The position numbers and the translations under genes were made by a program. 64,000 nt of DNA from Hippophae tibetana (taxonomy: Eukaryota; Streptophyta; Magnoliopsida; Rosales; Elaeagnaceae), in contig CM072803.1 in the NCBI GenBank assembly GCA_037013495.1, positions 23,035,001-23,099,000 of the forward strand, given 5' to 3'. Of the stretch, positions 52,480 through 64,000 are shown one piece after another. The notes under the pieces were generated by a model, which saw nothing but the letters and a program-made list of their open reading frames with translations, did not search any database and was not told the origin of the DNA. Numbering within the stretch: position 1 is the first letter of the stretch; each line of letters begins with the position of its first letter.

Positions 52480-53060
52480 CTATTGGATACAATCAAAAAC
52501 TTGACATTAGGTATTGAAAAATTGAACAAAGTTTTGAGTTATCATGGTTATAAGGATGAAGGGTATACACCGTTAACATCAAAAACCATATTTGTAAGAC
52601 CTTTTAACTTTACTCATATTTTTACTATTTATGTATAAAGAATCATTACATTCATGATAGAAAATCTATTAAGTTTGGGACTATATGCCATTATTGTAGT
52701 AAGAAATATCATAAATAACCAAAATATAGATTTTTGATGAATGTCTTAAATTTAATAATTCTTTTTATGTTTCACGTAATAGAATTCATAATAATCATCC
52801 ATTTCTGCATGTTGCAACATATTCTGGACTAAATGTGAAAACTATAGTTAAGTTGAAGAACATGTCTATGAAACCTAAGGCAGTTGATGCTCAACACAAA
52901 AATATAGATGCAATAAAATTCGAGAAAATTTAGGTTAAGAAAGATTACTTTTTTCGACACTCGATCATCTTTTATTAATTCACTTAGGTACTTTGTTAAA
53001 GTGCTTAAATGACTGGATAAACAATTTCATGGTAGTGCATTTATTTTATTTCTTCTTTCT
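52480..53060 (+). pseudogene. Copia-type gag relic (plus strand)
   Basis: Broken plus-strand frames encode SYHGYKDEGYTPL (about 52540), a degraded knuckle ICHYCSKKYHK near 52686-52717, and KPKAVDAQHKNIDAIKFEKI followed by VKKDYFF near 52874-52957. That order (knuckle, spacer, then a Lys-x-x-Lys-lead-in) is the tail of a copia gag before protease. No protease follows. Confidence 0.4.
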
Positions 53061-53069
53061 TGTTAAAAT

Positions 53070-54006
53070 TATTTTTTAAAAAAATTGTTAGGTAGAATCC
53101 TTTTTGGCCAACAAGGTAATGGACTTAAATAATACTTACATGCATACAAATTTGTGTATAGCGACTCAACTCATTTTGATTTTTATCATATAAATGAATC
53201 CATAATTTTGATTTGTGCACACACATTTATTTTTACGTGTGATGATCGAGGTTAACATGGATTTATTCATTCACTTATCAACACACATGTATGTGATGTT
53301 TGAATTTTATGATTTTATTTGAAGTACTATATGACTTCAATTAATCTTGATTGTAAAATTGTGTTGAATTCTATTTTTTGTTTTATAAATTTTATTGTAG
53401 AGAGTCACCTAGTATTGAGAGAACTACTTACTATGATGTGTAAAACTACCGTAATTAGCGGAACAAGATAACTTATAATTAGTGTAAAAGTCATTATGTT
53501 AGGTTTATAACGTGTGCATGTGAAAAATAAATTAATAAGATCATACAAAAAGCAATTGCTTATAAAAAAAATATTTGGCATGCACAAAAAAAGAAGCTAA
53601 AAAGGTTAAAAATAAATAAATAATATTATACCTCTTTTATAAAACAAAGAGATGCAAATAGTTTAAAGTTCTCTCTCAATAAATATATATTATTTTATGA
53701 GATTTAAGACTTAATTACAGTTTTATATGATAGATACTTTTTTTTACGTCCTTTGTGATTAATTATAAATGAGTTATTTGGCATATTAGTGGAGTTTAAA
53801 TATGTATACTATTTTTAAGTAAATGTCAACAAGTTATTAAATGTGATAAGTGTCCTTGTATGTCTCTTCTACTCTACTCATTTATTTATATAATAGATAA
53901 TCAAAATTTGAGAAAAAAATGAGTTCCTAATGATTGTGTGTCTTTGTGATTAGATGAGTTTAATACCTTATGTGATTATTTATTAAAAAAATTAGATTTT
54001 AATTTT
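53070..54006. other. Intergenic, no gene seen
   Basis: AT-rich. A 60-codon frame at 53587-53405 shows no family resemblance. Confidence 0.5.
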
Positions 54007-57000
54007 CACTACTACAAAGAAAGAATTTTTAGCCTATTATTAACCGACTTAAAAAAGATTTCCAAACCGACTTAAATCGAGATAATTTTAATTTTTAAGA
54101 CGATTATAGGCTAGAACCAACTTTAAAATTTAAATTCAATCATACGTGTTAACCAACTTAAAATTTAAAGTCAATCATACATGTCAATCAATTTAAAATT
54201 TTAAGTCGATCTTACGTGTCAATCGATTAAAATTTTAAGTCGGTTCTAGCCAAAAACGGATTTAAAATGATATAACACTTTAAACATATTTTAGTTATTT
54301 TCTACTAGTCTCGTTACATGTTTTAAATCACATAACCACAAAAATAACCAGAATATGTTTAAAAGAGTTTTTAAATTTTTTATTCATTTTAAAAGTAGAT
54401 ATTAAATAATTACTTAAGAACTAAATTTATAACAAAAAATAATATATATATATATATATATAATTAACTTAATTACAATATCATTAAATATTATAAGATA
54501 ACTATGCTATTCAATATCATCAAATTCTTCTTGCGATATTATAATTTGAAGTATGTGTTTCGTCGATTCTTCTTGTAAATCTTCAAAAAATTGCATATCA
54601 TAGCCCGTTTTACTTCAACCAAAGAGTTATATGAATTTAAATTAAAAATAAAAATTTAATATCGTGAATTCACAAAAAATAACTTATATATATGTTAAAA
54701 GAGTATATTAGTAAAAGTGATCACTACATCTTTAATTGATAAGTTAATATTTGAAATGATCTTACTCATAAATTTCATAACAAAATAACCACACATGACT
54801 CCATCATTTTGTTGTAGAATATACAAAAAAAAGTATACATGGTTTATCAATTCAAACATATTTATTATTCAATTGTAAAATTCATTAAATTATTAATATT
54901 TATTTATACATACCATAACTTTATCACATATAAACTTATGTGATTTTTTAAGGACAATTTTCTTACTCTTATTTCACTCTATGGCTTATTAAAGTTTAAA
55001 ACATATAGTTTTTAATTCAATACTACAAAGAACAATAGAGGAAAAATAGTTAGTTATAACTCTTACATTTTAACAACTGTTTTTGTTTCTTTATTCAATT
55101 CTATGGAAGCTGCACAATTCCAAATATGATTATCATATAGATCAAGGATTACTAACATTTAATGATCTTAACCTTGTTCAAACTTTAGTGGTTAAAAGAT
55201 TCTCAACTTTTGATTTCTCTGAAGTGTTAATGTCTTATCACATAATTATTTTGCTATTTTGCTAACATCATCATCTTAATATTGATTCACAAATGATGTA
55301 TCATAAAACATTGCTAAATGTGACAGGTGATTAACTTCAAGTCGATACTAACATGCCCTATATAAAATAAATATATATAAATAATTAGATAATATAAACA
55401 TAATTATATGCTCTACATAAATGAAAGTTATTTATTGATTGAGGATTCACCTTGTCCATACTTGAATTATACATAAATCGATTATTTGAAATTCAAATAA
55501 TTATTATATGCACTAAATGGATATATAAGATTGTCCAATGTGTACTCTAGATATTTCTTTAGGAAGTGACATAGTCTATCTATCATTCATGCTATTTTTG
55601 CTCATAATAATAGTCATCAAAGAGCCAAGATTTTTGCTGAAGTTTATAGCATACTCATAATTATATTTTTCCATGGCTTCTTCTTAAAAGACTCGGTGCA
55701 TGACGATTGTTCACTAGATTTAGATTTTCCACAAGATGTTTTCTTTGCATTTCTTAAATTTACTACACTTACCAATTTTAGTATAATAAACTAAAAAATA
55801 GCTATTATATTAGTAACAATAAAAGAATAATAATAGAATACAAGCATTAAAAAGGTTTTATCTTAAGTAAAAATAAATAGTATTATGTCAAAATTTAACA
55901 CGACTTGATTTGACGGCTAAGCTACATATTGTCCAACAACTTCTTGAACTGTGGTAGCATTAGAAGGCACTAGTAGTGGACAATGATGGAGCAATAATTG
56001 ATTAATTACTATTTTCTAATGATTTGACAAATATTGTTATGAATCTTTTGATCATTACTTAATTTTTGTACCGTTATAATAATAACATAGTCCGTAAATG
56101 ATGGATCTTTCAACACACAATTCATATTCTCTAAAAAATTTAAATGTTATATATAATAAATAAAATATATAATAAAAAATAAAAATAATATACAATTTAC
56201 ACAAGCTTTAAATCTTACCACAAATGATTCATCAAATGGAAGAAGTCTATTATATGTGGTAACTATTGGAAGAACATTCTCATCAAAATCTTCTTCTGAT
56301 TAATGGTAAGAATGCACAAATTGTATTGGAGACATTGAACTACCATATGATTGCATGGGCATTCCTGTCATATATGTGAGTCCAATAGGATGACTATAAT
56401 CCATAGAGGACATAGGTTGGTCATGATATTGTATGGGTGACATGCTTGTCATAGATGGTGGAATGCCTGGCCAATAATGCATGCCTTGATTGTAGTATGG
56501 CGTCATGTGTTGTGATGCCACAACTTGGTAACTTTGAAATTGCTTTGTACTTACAAGCTCACTTATGATTGTAGCCTTAAAGAAGTTCAATTCTTCTTCA
56601 ACTTTATTCAACTTCTCCTTAATGATTATCTTAGGCATTTGTTTTGGAATATTAAAAAACTCCATATAACTTCATATTGGCTTACTCCCCTAACATGACT
56701 AGGATGATCGAATCTAAATGTATAATATATGACGTCTTTTTCTGATTGCTCAATTAATTCACCACTATTTATTTGTTCTTAAACCGTTCTTTACAAATAA
56801 TAAAACAATAAATTATATCATATATTATTACATCAATATGAAAAAAATCATAACAGATAAAATAGTATAAAGTTAAATTATTAACCAACTTATTAAATTC
56901 TTCTTCTCCACGTTTATTCATTGATTTTGACTTTTTTTTATTTTTGGTGTCTTTGTTTCTATATAGAGTTCAGTTTGGGTAACCGGTCTACCCAATTTAG

Positions 57001-57735
57001 CTTCCTATGTACATAAATTAAATAAATTTATTAACCAATTTATTAATTTAAATTAGAAGAAAATATATATAACAATAGTTATAAATTAACAACTTAATAT
57101 TACCATTCTTTGTCTAACTTTAGGATTTGATGACCTCTCAGTACAGTTAAGAAAAATATTATACATTTGAATATTTTGGTGTTCTTTCCTAATGATTTGA
57201 AATTCATCCATACGTCTATAATCTACGAAATCTTTTGGTTCTATCCAAGGGTGATCTTTAGGGATTTTATATAGTTCTTCTTTATTAAGTGGCTCCAAGT
57301 ATGGAAACATATAATTTCTAGCCAATTCAAAAGTTTTGTATTCCTTTCATACCTTATTTACAATTTTGTAGCATTCATTCATCCAATTACTGGGGACTTT
57401 AAAATAATTCTATAAAAAATACATTTTAGATGAGATATAATACAAAAATGATATAATATGTAATTAATTATAAAACAAAAGAAGCTTACATAAACGATTT
57501 TTCATCATTTTCAACTTTATTCCAGTCATTTATATTGATTGGTATACTTGACTTTCACAAATTTATTTTTTAAGATTCATTGAAATTTTTGTTAGGCATT
57601 GATGTTTTTACAATTTTTTTTTATAAATTTGTTGTCAAATTTTCTCTTATTTTCTCAATAACCAACCAAGAAGTTAATAAAAAGTTGGTCCATAATTTCC
57701 ATCACTCCATCATCGATATTTTATAACCCCTTAAA
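54007..57735 (-). mobile_element. CACTA (En/Spm)-type DNA transposon, decayed, right end not found
   Basis: The left end at 54007 begins CACTACTACAAAGAAAG, a typical CACTA terminal repeat. It is followed (54040-54270) by subterminal repeats and inverted copies of 'accgacttaaaattttaagt'. On the minus strand, 57400-57086 and 56720-56300 encode pieces like the plant transposase family Transposase_24 (ARNYMFPYLEPLNKEELYKI, PWIEPKDFVDYR, SSNPKVRQRMV, HPSHVRGVS). No matching right-hand terminus was seen, and the right border is set only by the start of the next element. Confidence 0.65.
56300..57400 (-). pseudogene. Transposase_24-like (Ptta/En/Spm) coding remnants
   Basis: Segment 57325-57086 has 79 codons with PKDHPWIEPKDFVDYRR and KVRQRMV; the preceding sequence reads LPSNWMNECYKIVNKV. 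Segment 56665-56300 has 121 codons with a predicted coiled-coil start (KEKLNKVEEELNFFKATI), then a Met/Pro/Tyr/Ser-rich tail. The two are separated by stops or an intron, so this is either a degraded gene or a spliced gene with lost exons. Its orientation is minus inside the CACTA element. Confidence 0.55.
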
Positions 57736-57737
57736 GT

Positions 57738-58738
57738 GGCGTTTGGTTCGTGGAATGGAATCATAATGGAATGAAAAGGAAACAATTTTGTTTTGTTTGA
57801 TCACTGAAATCAAGCTCGAAATCAGGATTACAGTGTTTGGTTTGCCACTGAAATGGAATGAAAAAAGCTGTAAATGATCTTAATACCCCTACATGCTGCA
57901 AAGTTCAAATAATGTCATTTAATTACTATTACTTCGTGAGACAAAATACATTATTGAAATCATTATTTTTCTAAATAATTATTACTTAATTAAAAAGAAA
58001 TATATTATTAAAATTATTATTTTTCTAAATAGGGTTTAGGGTTTTGAGGTTTAGGATGTGGGATTTAGGGATTTAGGGATTTAGGGATTTAGGATTTGGG
58101 GTTATATTTGTAGGTTAAGGTTTAGGGTTAAAATTATTATTTTCTAAAAATGGTTTAGGGTTTTAGGATTTGGAATTTGGGGGTTAGGGTTTAGGGTTTT
58201 GAGATTTATGTTTCAGGGTTTTGGGTTTTGGGTTTTGGGTTTTAGGGTTTTGGGTTTTAGGATTTATGTTTTAAGGTTTAGGGTTTAGGAATTTTGGATT
58301 TAGGGATTTGGGGATTTATGGTTTAGGGTTTTAGGGTTTAAGGTTTTAGGATTTGGAATTTGGGGTTTAGGGTTTAGGGTTTTGGGATTTATGTTTTAGG
58401 GTTTTGGGTTTTGAGATTTATGTTTTAAGGTCTATGGTTTTAGGGTTTAGGGATTTGGGGTTTAGGGTTTAGGGATTTAGGGTTTAGGAATTTAGGGATT
58501 TAAGGTTTTAGGATTTGGATTTAGGGTTTAGGGTTTTGAAATTTTGGGTTTAGGGTTTAGGGTTTTAGAATTTTGGGATTTGATTTTAAGGTTATATTTT
58601 AAGTGAGGGTAAAATTGAAAAAAAAAAGTTTAGATGTGAATGAAATTATGATTACCAAGGAGGGGAGAAAGAATTGTGATTCCTTCTGTTTTAATAATCT
58701 GATTCCATTTCGTCCTCTATTCCGTCCAACTAAACACA
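57738..58738. mobile_element. Inverted-repeat element with telomere-like interior
   Basis: The left end (about 57738: 'gcgtttggttcgtggaatgg' then 'aatcataatggaatg') matches the reverse complement of the right end (58690-58738: 'tgattccatttcgtcc...' to 'ccaactaaacaca') over about 40 bp, imperfectly. The interior holds degenerate TTTAGGG arrays. No transposase frame is present, so it looks non-autonomous. Confidence 0.6.
58029..58590 (+). repeat. Degenerate interstitial telomere-like array (TTTAGGG)n
   Basis: About 560 bp of TTTAGGG, GTTTAGGG, GATTTAGGG, TTTTGGG and related variants, all in one orientation, with intermixed 'tttatg' words. The plant telomere unit is TTTAGGG. It lies inside the inverted-repeat element. 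Confidence 0.9.
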
Positions 58739-58919
58739 CAAAATGGATACGGCTTGCAAGCCTAATAGGAAAGACGTTCGAGGAAAAATGTATCTTTTTT
58801 TGTTCAAAATTTAATAAAATTAATCAAATGATTATTGTTTTTTGGGTTACTTTGTCCTTTATTATCACCAAGGTTTATGATTATTGGTTTTCAAAAATTG
58901 TTGATTTGGTTTAGTTTAA

Positions 58920-59630
58920 ATATTTTAAAAAATCAATTAAATACGAGTTGGTTAAATCAAATGTAAATAATTAATAAAAAATTATTGTTTAATTTAAATA
59001 TTTATTATTATTATTATTATTTTATTCATAGTTTACTTTTATAAAAATTTAAGGTTTTAAAATATCATCTTTATTATATATTTTTAACTTATTTAAAATA
59101 TAAGAGGTAATTACAGAACCTGTTAATTTAAGTTCTAAATCAATAAAACTCTTCATTCTTTTTTTTCTTTAGAAAATAGAAAACAAATATCTAATAAACG
59201 ACACGATGATTGAAATACTAATTCGTAAAAAAATGCATTGTCTTATGTTTTTGAAGCATTACAACTTAAATAGTATTTTTATTGTGCTTCATTTTATAAT
59301 TAAAAAAAATATTAGATATAAAAGATATATATTTTAGAATGAATTTTTATCTTCTATTATTAAATTTTTGTAATGTATATTTATTATTATTTAGATGTTG
59401 CACAAGTATATATCAGCCCTCATAAGAAAAAAATTCCTGACTATACAATATTAAATTTAATTTTATACATAATTGTGTAATTTTTATTTTATAAATACAA
59501 TTTTATTCCTGATTCTAGAACATGTAAAAGCCTCAAACAGTACAAAAATACTTCTGAAAGCTTTTTCTTAAAACATTTTAATCTAAAAGCACTTTAACCA
59601 AAATCACTTTTAATAAATGCAGAAACAAAC
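58920..59630. other. Intergenic, no gene seen
   Basis: AT-rich. A 103-codon plus-strand frame at 58603-58914 covers the right arm of the inverted-repeat element and is not gene-like. The part nearest 59630 may be the 3' UTR of the next gene. Confidence 0.5.
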
Positions 59631-59634
59631 ATAA

Positions 59635-59994
59635 TCAAGAAACTACAACCCCATCAATAGTAGTACTATTATTATTACTATTCATCAGACAAAACCTGGA
59701 AGGTTTGGGCTGAAAATTTCTTCTTCTTTGTAGATCATGACTTGAAGGCTTGATTATTTGCATAAAAAAAGCCTTGAGTAGAAGCTTTGTTTTTGTTATT
59801 GATGATGATGAGGTATTATTATTACTACTATTACTGGACATGATCATTATCTTCTTTGACTGATTAACACGGACCGTTGATTTGTAAGAACTTCTATGAA
59901 GGCTGCATCTGAAAGAACCTGGATGCGTTGTAGGTGAACACAAACATGTACTAGTTCTAGAAGATGAAGAAGAATAGCTTTTGCTGGTTGCCAT
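59635..59994 (-). CDS. Plant serine-rich protein-like (CSPTTHPGSFRCS family), 119 aa
   Basis: Single-exon gene. The first ATG of the frame (59994-59992) is the start, giving MATSKSYSSSSSRTSTCLCS. The family core CLCSPTTHPGSFRCSLHRSS follows, then a Ser/Asn-rich middle, LLLKAFFMQIIKPSSHDLQR and a basic PKPSRF near the C-terminus. Unlike the paralogue at 51.3-51.7 kb it lacks the RRSAMTNSLVKIG segment, having a low-complexity Asn/Ser run instead, and it ends in a longer tail (NSNNNSTTIDGVVVS). Function is unknown for the family. Confidence 0.9.
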   Translation of the reverse strand: MATSKSYSSSSSRTSTCLCSPTTHPGSFRCSLHRSSYKSTVRVNQSKKIMIMSSNSSNNNTSSSSITKTKLLLKAFFMQIIKPSSHDLQRRRNFQPKPSRFCLMNSNNNSTTIDGVVVS

Positions 59995-60049
59995 AACTCT
60001 GTAAATTGTATTGATCACTTCATGTGATATGGTTCTTCTTTTCACTTAT

Positions 60050-62400
60050 TAATACTGTCTTTTTGTAAAGTATGAGTTACTTTGTCATTAAGTTACATTA
60101 GAAGTAGGACTAAAAAAGTTGAATTTCCTAAAATACCCTTTATTAGCTTTTATTCCATTTTTGCACTTTTAGTAGTACTATTTTTCTAGTACTTTATTTT
60201 GATGGCTTTTATTAAGTTATTTATATTTTTATATTGAATTTTTTGTACTTTATTTTGATTGCTTTTATTAAGTGATATATATTTTTATATTAAATATATG
60301 GCTTGAAATTAAATAATAGTGATTCATGTTCAATGCATTTGATTAGTGCTACTTTTGCATGCAATATTAAATTTATTTTAAAAATCTTTCAATTAAATCA
60401 ATTAATATATTAAAGCATCAAAGATATAACCCAACTTGTAAAGAATAAGAATATTTTCATAAATTCCCATCTCAAAGAAAACGAGATAAATGCGGATGAG
60501 CTTTTATCTCAACTTCAAGGACATTAAGTTTTTTTAATCATGTCTCAAATTTCTACGTGTATTCAAAACATAACTAATTTACAAATATAAATATAAATTA
60601 TGCTTTTTAATTATTATTTTTTCCTAAAACCGAAAAACTTGTCTATTTTGACCTCAAAAATCAAAACCTTTTATTAGATGTATTTAATTAATTTTTGGCA
60701 TTTTTATCCATCTTGGACTAGGTTTTCCTTTTTATATATATACATATAATATTTTATTACGTATAAATTTAAAATGATAATCAAACACATGCTAATTTTT
60801 TTTAATTAAGATTAAAGAGATTAAGTATATATTCTCATAAAAAGATTCATTTGATTATTGATATGAATGTGATTAAAATGGAATCTATATAAAAGTACAA
60901 ATATGTTTTATAAATTTTGAGATAAAATTGATGATATATTTTAATATATATATATATATATTTATTCTCTTAGTTATTATATAATTTATTTAAGTAATAA
61001 ATTATTAGTATTAAAATCATGACAGTTATTTTAAATAATATTTTAAATATTAGTTTTATATTCTATTTTTTAGATTATTATAACAATATTATAATTTTAA
61101 TTAAAATAAAATTTAATAGTAATTATTTTTTAATATTTTAATCATTGCATGTAAGATAAGTGTTTATGATTAGTATTCTTGATAAGAATGATTAAATACA
61201 TTGTCTAATTTAATTTTGAACCCATTTTAGGAGCTAAATAATGTTTAATTTTTTATAACATAGTAAACATATGTTTAATACATATTTATAAATTTGTTAA
61301 ACATATGCTAATTACACTTTTTTAACATTTATTTTATAATATAAATATTTTTTAATCTTCACTTTTTTTTTAATAAGAACCATGAACGATTCACCATAAT
61401 AATTTTTTTTTCATCATTTGAAGTCACAATTTGAATTATATCAATTCTTTAAAAAAAATTAATAGTTTACTAAATAAAATTCTATCTTCTCATTTTAAAT
61501 CATAAATTTAAAAAATATTTTTCAATCAAAAATTAGACATGTAATAAAAGAATAGAAAAAGGGTATAAAGGTAACATAATATTTTAGTTATTTTATTTTT
61601 ATAAATTAAATACATTGTTATATTTATTAAAATTAATATATTTTACTTATTTTATTGTTATATTTACGGATATTTTAGTTGTTAATTTTGATTTTTTTAA
61701 TTTTTTAAAAAAAATATTAAGTCGGATTAAATTAAAACTTGGATAAAATATTTAAAGAAAAAAAAATTAAAAAATAGAATTTTTTTTATTAAAATTAAAT
61801 TAAAATAATTATAAATATAATAATAAGATAATTAAAATATATTAATTTATAATAAAATATTTAATTTAAAATTAAAGTGTTTTTATTCAATAAACAATTT
61901 ATGGGGAAATGAGAAAATTAAAAAAAAAAAAGCCCAAGAAACGTCTTCCATCATCATCCTTTTTGTCATGTTACATTTTTTACTTTGATGGTCGGTTTCT
62001 TTTGGGGGTTAGTCTTTTTTTGTCGCATAGACACAGTATATAGTAGACTAGTAGTGCAAACAGGCCAAACCTACAAAGCTATTTTGACACTTAGTTTGGT
62101 GTGACATTAATTTACTCTCCTTCAATTTCTGACTTTGAAAATATATAAATACATAGACTTTTTCTTCATCATTCTCTAGAAAACAAACTAACTATAAACT
62201 AGAAGAAGAAAAAAAACAGCTGCTCTTAAAATTTTTTGTATTTTATTTAAAAGTTTGTTAGTTTTTTTTACTTCAATTTCTATACTTTAAATCTACTCGC
62301 AATAAAAAAATTATAAAGTAATTTTTATAAGATTTAGAAAAAAAAATAACTATTAATTTATTTATGGAGAGAAAGTTCTAAAAATAAATTTACTCTCTAC
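60050..62400. other. AT-rich intergenic region
   Basis: No coding frame is supported. A (TA)n run sits near 60945-60962. Near 62140 a TATA-like 'tatataaataca' is followed by a leader-like 'cattctctagaaaacaaact' on the plus strand, but no gene follows. Confidence 0.5.
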
Positions 62401-62439
62401 TAGAAAATAAAAAACATAAAAAAAATAAGAAAAACAGCG

Positions 62440-63136
62440 GTTAGGATTTTTTTTTGGAGAGAAAAAATAAAGATTGGCTCTATATAAAGAGAACATTACT
62501 TACAATTAAACACAAACCCTTTAAGTAGACATGAGAATTTAAAAGTTACAACAGATTTACAAGAAGTGTAATTAGCTTTATTATGGAGTTCTCCAACATA
62601 TAGCTTATTTGATTTATAGGAGTCAAATACTAACATTTTCAACAATGAAGCCAATAAGTAGTTCAATTTAAATAAATTATAAAACTAATGTCTCAAACGT
62701 TAAAATATTTAGAGTATTATAAAAAAAATAAAGGGTAATCAAATTTATCTTGTTGTTAATTGTCATATTTAATTAAATTTAAATTTTTTAAATAAAATAA
62801 ATACATTTCCTAAATAAATACCATTTCGGGATCCAAACTTTGACTTTACATTTTCATATTTCACAAGGTGATTGATACGATTGAGTTACAATTGTTTATA
62901 CTGTAAAAAAATCATTACACTTTAAAATAAATATAAAATTATAAAAAAAACTATAAAATAATTACACTATGTCAATTATTCACTAAAAAATATAATTTGT
63001 TAAATAAAATTTATCAAATAAATAAAAATAAAAAAATATATTATTCATTTTTAAATAATATAAAGTTATTAAACAAAATAAAAACACTTCCCAAATTATT
63101 TATTTAAACAATTAAATTATCAAAAAATTAATATCA
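62440..63136 (+). mobile_element. Probable copia 5' LTR and leader remnant
   Basis: A TATA-like 'ctctatataaagagaac' near 62477 and an LTR-end-like 'taacattttcaaca' near 62632 precede the copia coding remnant. The start border is unknown, and the space to 63137 is too short for a full gag. Confidence 0.35.
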
Positions 63137-64000
63137 TTACAAAATCTCAATAAAAGAGTTAGAGATAGATGTAACTTTAATGGATATCATTGTCAACTTT
63201 GTGAAAATTTTGGTCATCTTGTTAATCATCATTGGTAAAGATTTAACCAGGATTTTTAACCTAATGTCAATCAAAATCAAGGCTAAAATAATTCTCAAAT
63301 CAAACCTACTCAACAACAACAACAATCTTAACCTTCTGCTTTGCTAACAATACTAGAGACAATTGTTGAACTAGTCTGGTATATAGATTCAGAAACAACA
63401 CACCATGTTACCTTTGATCTATCTAATTTGGCTTCCAAATCATAATACTTAATATTTGAAAAGTTGCACATATGTAATGGCTCAGGTTTATTCGTTCACC
63501 ATACAAGTACATATACATTTGTCTCTAAACTTTTTTCAAAATAGATAATTTTATTTGAGAAATGTTTAACATGTACCTAGAAATGCAAAAAACTTATTGT
63601 CTCTAAGTTTTCTCAAGACAATAATGTCTATTTTGAATTTCATCCAACCAATTTTCTAGTCAAGGATACTAGTGTTAGAGGAATGTAACAAGGGACTATA
63701 TCAATTTGGTTTGGACTTGAAGAACGAAGGTATGGTTTCTCAACCCAAGCCTGACTTAGTTCCCAATAATACAACTAGTGTTAAGTATGTACTTACTTGA
63801 TCTACACAACTAGACTATATGAATAAGTCATTTGCATATGTAAATAGTGTAGACACTACCAGTAATAGTAGAATTATCTTAGTATTTCTTCTAATAGTGT
63901 TTTGTTATGGCATAGACATATGGATTATCTAGCCTCTAAAGTTCAAATAAGTGTTTTACAACAATGTGATATCCATATTTATGATTGTACTAATGACATG
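63137..64000 (+). pseudogene. Copia gag-end/protease/pre-integrase remnant, continues past right edge
   Basis: Plus-strand broken frames read CQLCENFGHLVNHHW (zinc knuckle, about 63187-63231), a Gln-rich spacer, WYIDSETTHHVTFDLSNLAS (protease active-site region, about 63379-63438), KLHICNGSGLFVHH, KLIVSKFSQDNNVYFEFHPT (about 63591-63650) and VLLWHRHMDYLASKVQISVL (pre-integrase, about 63898-63957). Stops and shifts are frequent. The usual DSGA-type active-site word is altered, and most of gag is missing. It is a dead fragment. Confidence 0.88.

Noticed and set aside
58603..58914. 103-codon plus-strand frame
   Set aside because: Covers the right arm of the inverted-repeat element, with no recognisable domain.
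62140..62230. TATA box plus leader resembling a gene or pri-miRNA promoter
   Set aside because: No ORF or convincing long hairpin follows. AT-rich DNA gives many TATA-like words.

Overview
This is a window of an AT-rich plant nuclear genome, most likely a dicot. The evidence is spliced plant gene families (a TOPLESS-type corepressor, an SDA1 ribosome-biogenesis protein, a nodulin-like/NFD4 transporter and two plant-only 'CSPTTHPGSFRCS' serine-rich proteins), GT-AG introns, a telo-box promoter motif and many decayed plant retrotransposons. I cannot name the species. All five recognised genes lie on the minus strand.

Layout. 1-5.1 kb: a TOPLESS-related corepressor in 20 visible coding exons, cut by the left edge. 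It carries a duplicated in-frame 60-nt exon and a Gly-His hexanucleotide tract. 5.8-19 kb: about 13 kb of AT-rich intergenic DNA with microsatellites and weak repeat relics. 19.0-19.5 kb: three identical 158-bp tandem units just downstream of SDA1. 19.8-25.3 kb: an intact 15-exon SDA1 homologue with a telo-box at its 5' end. 25.4-30.4 kb: a gypsy LTR/gag relic, an oddly ordered inverted-repeat block and a foldback (MITE-like) element. 31.1-36.2 kb: a three-exon NFD4-like transporter. Its 3.1-kb first intron holds a tandem TRIM-like element, a 205-bp tandem repeat that includes decayed copies of its own exon-1 end, and a promoter-like stretch on the opposite strand. 36.3-51 kb: AT-rich DNA, a possible pararetrovirus-like relic, a decayed copia element and a decayed gypsy element. 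51.3-51.7 kb and 59.6-60.0 kb: two single-exon serine-rich-protein genes of one family. Between them lie a copia gag relic, a CACTA-type element and an inverted-repeat element whose interior is degenerate telomere repeat. 62.4 kb to the right edge: a second copia fragment on the plus strand.

The genes show no shared pathway: they act in transcriptional repression, ribosome biogenesis, membrane transport and an unknown role. I found no convincing new biological system. The most unusual signal is repeated local tandem duplication of about 160-240 bp units in and beside genes. In one case it created a new in-frame exon, and in another it left dead copies of a splice donor.
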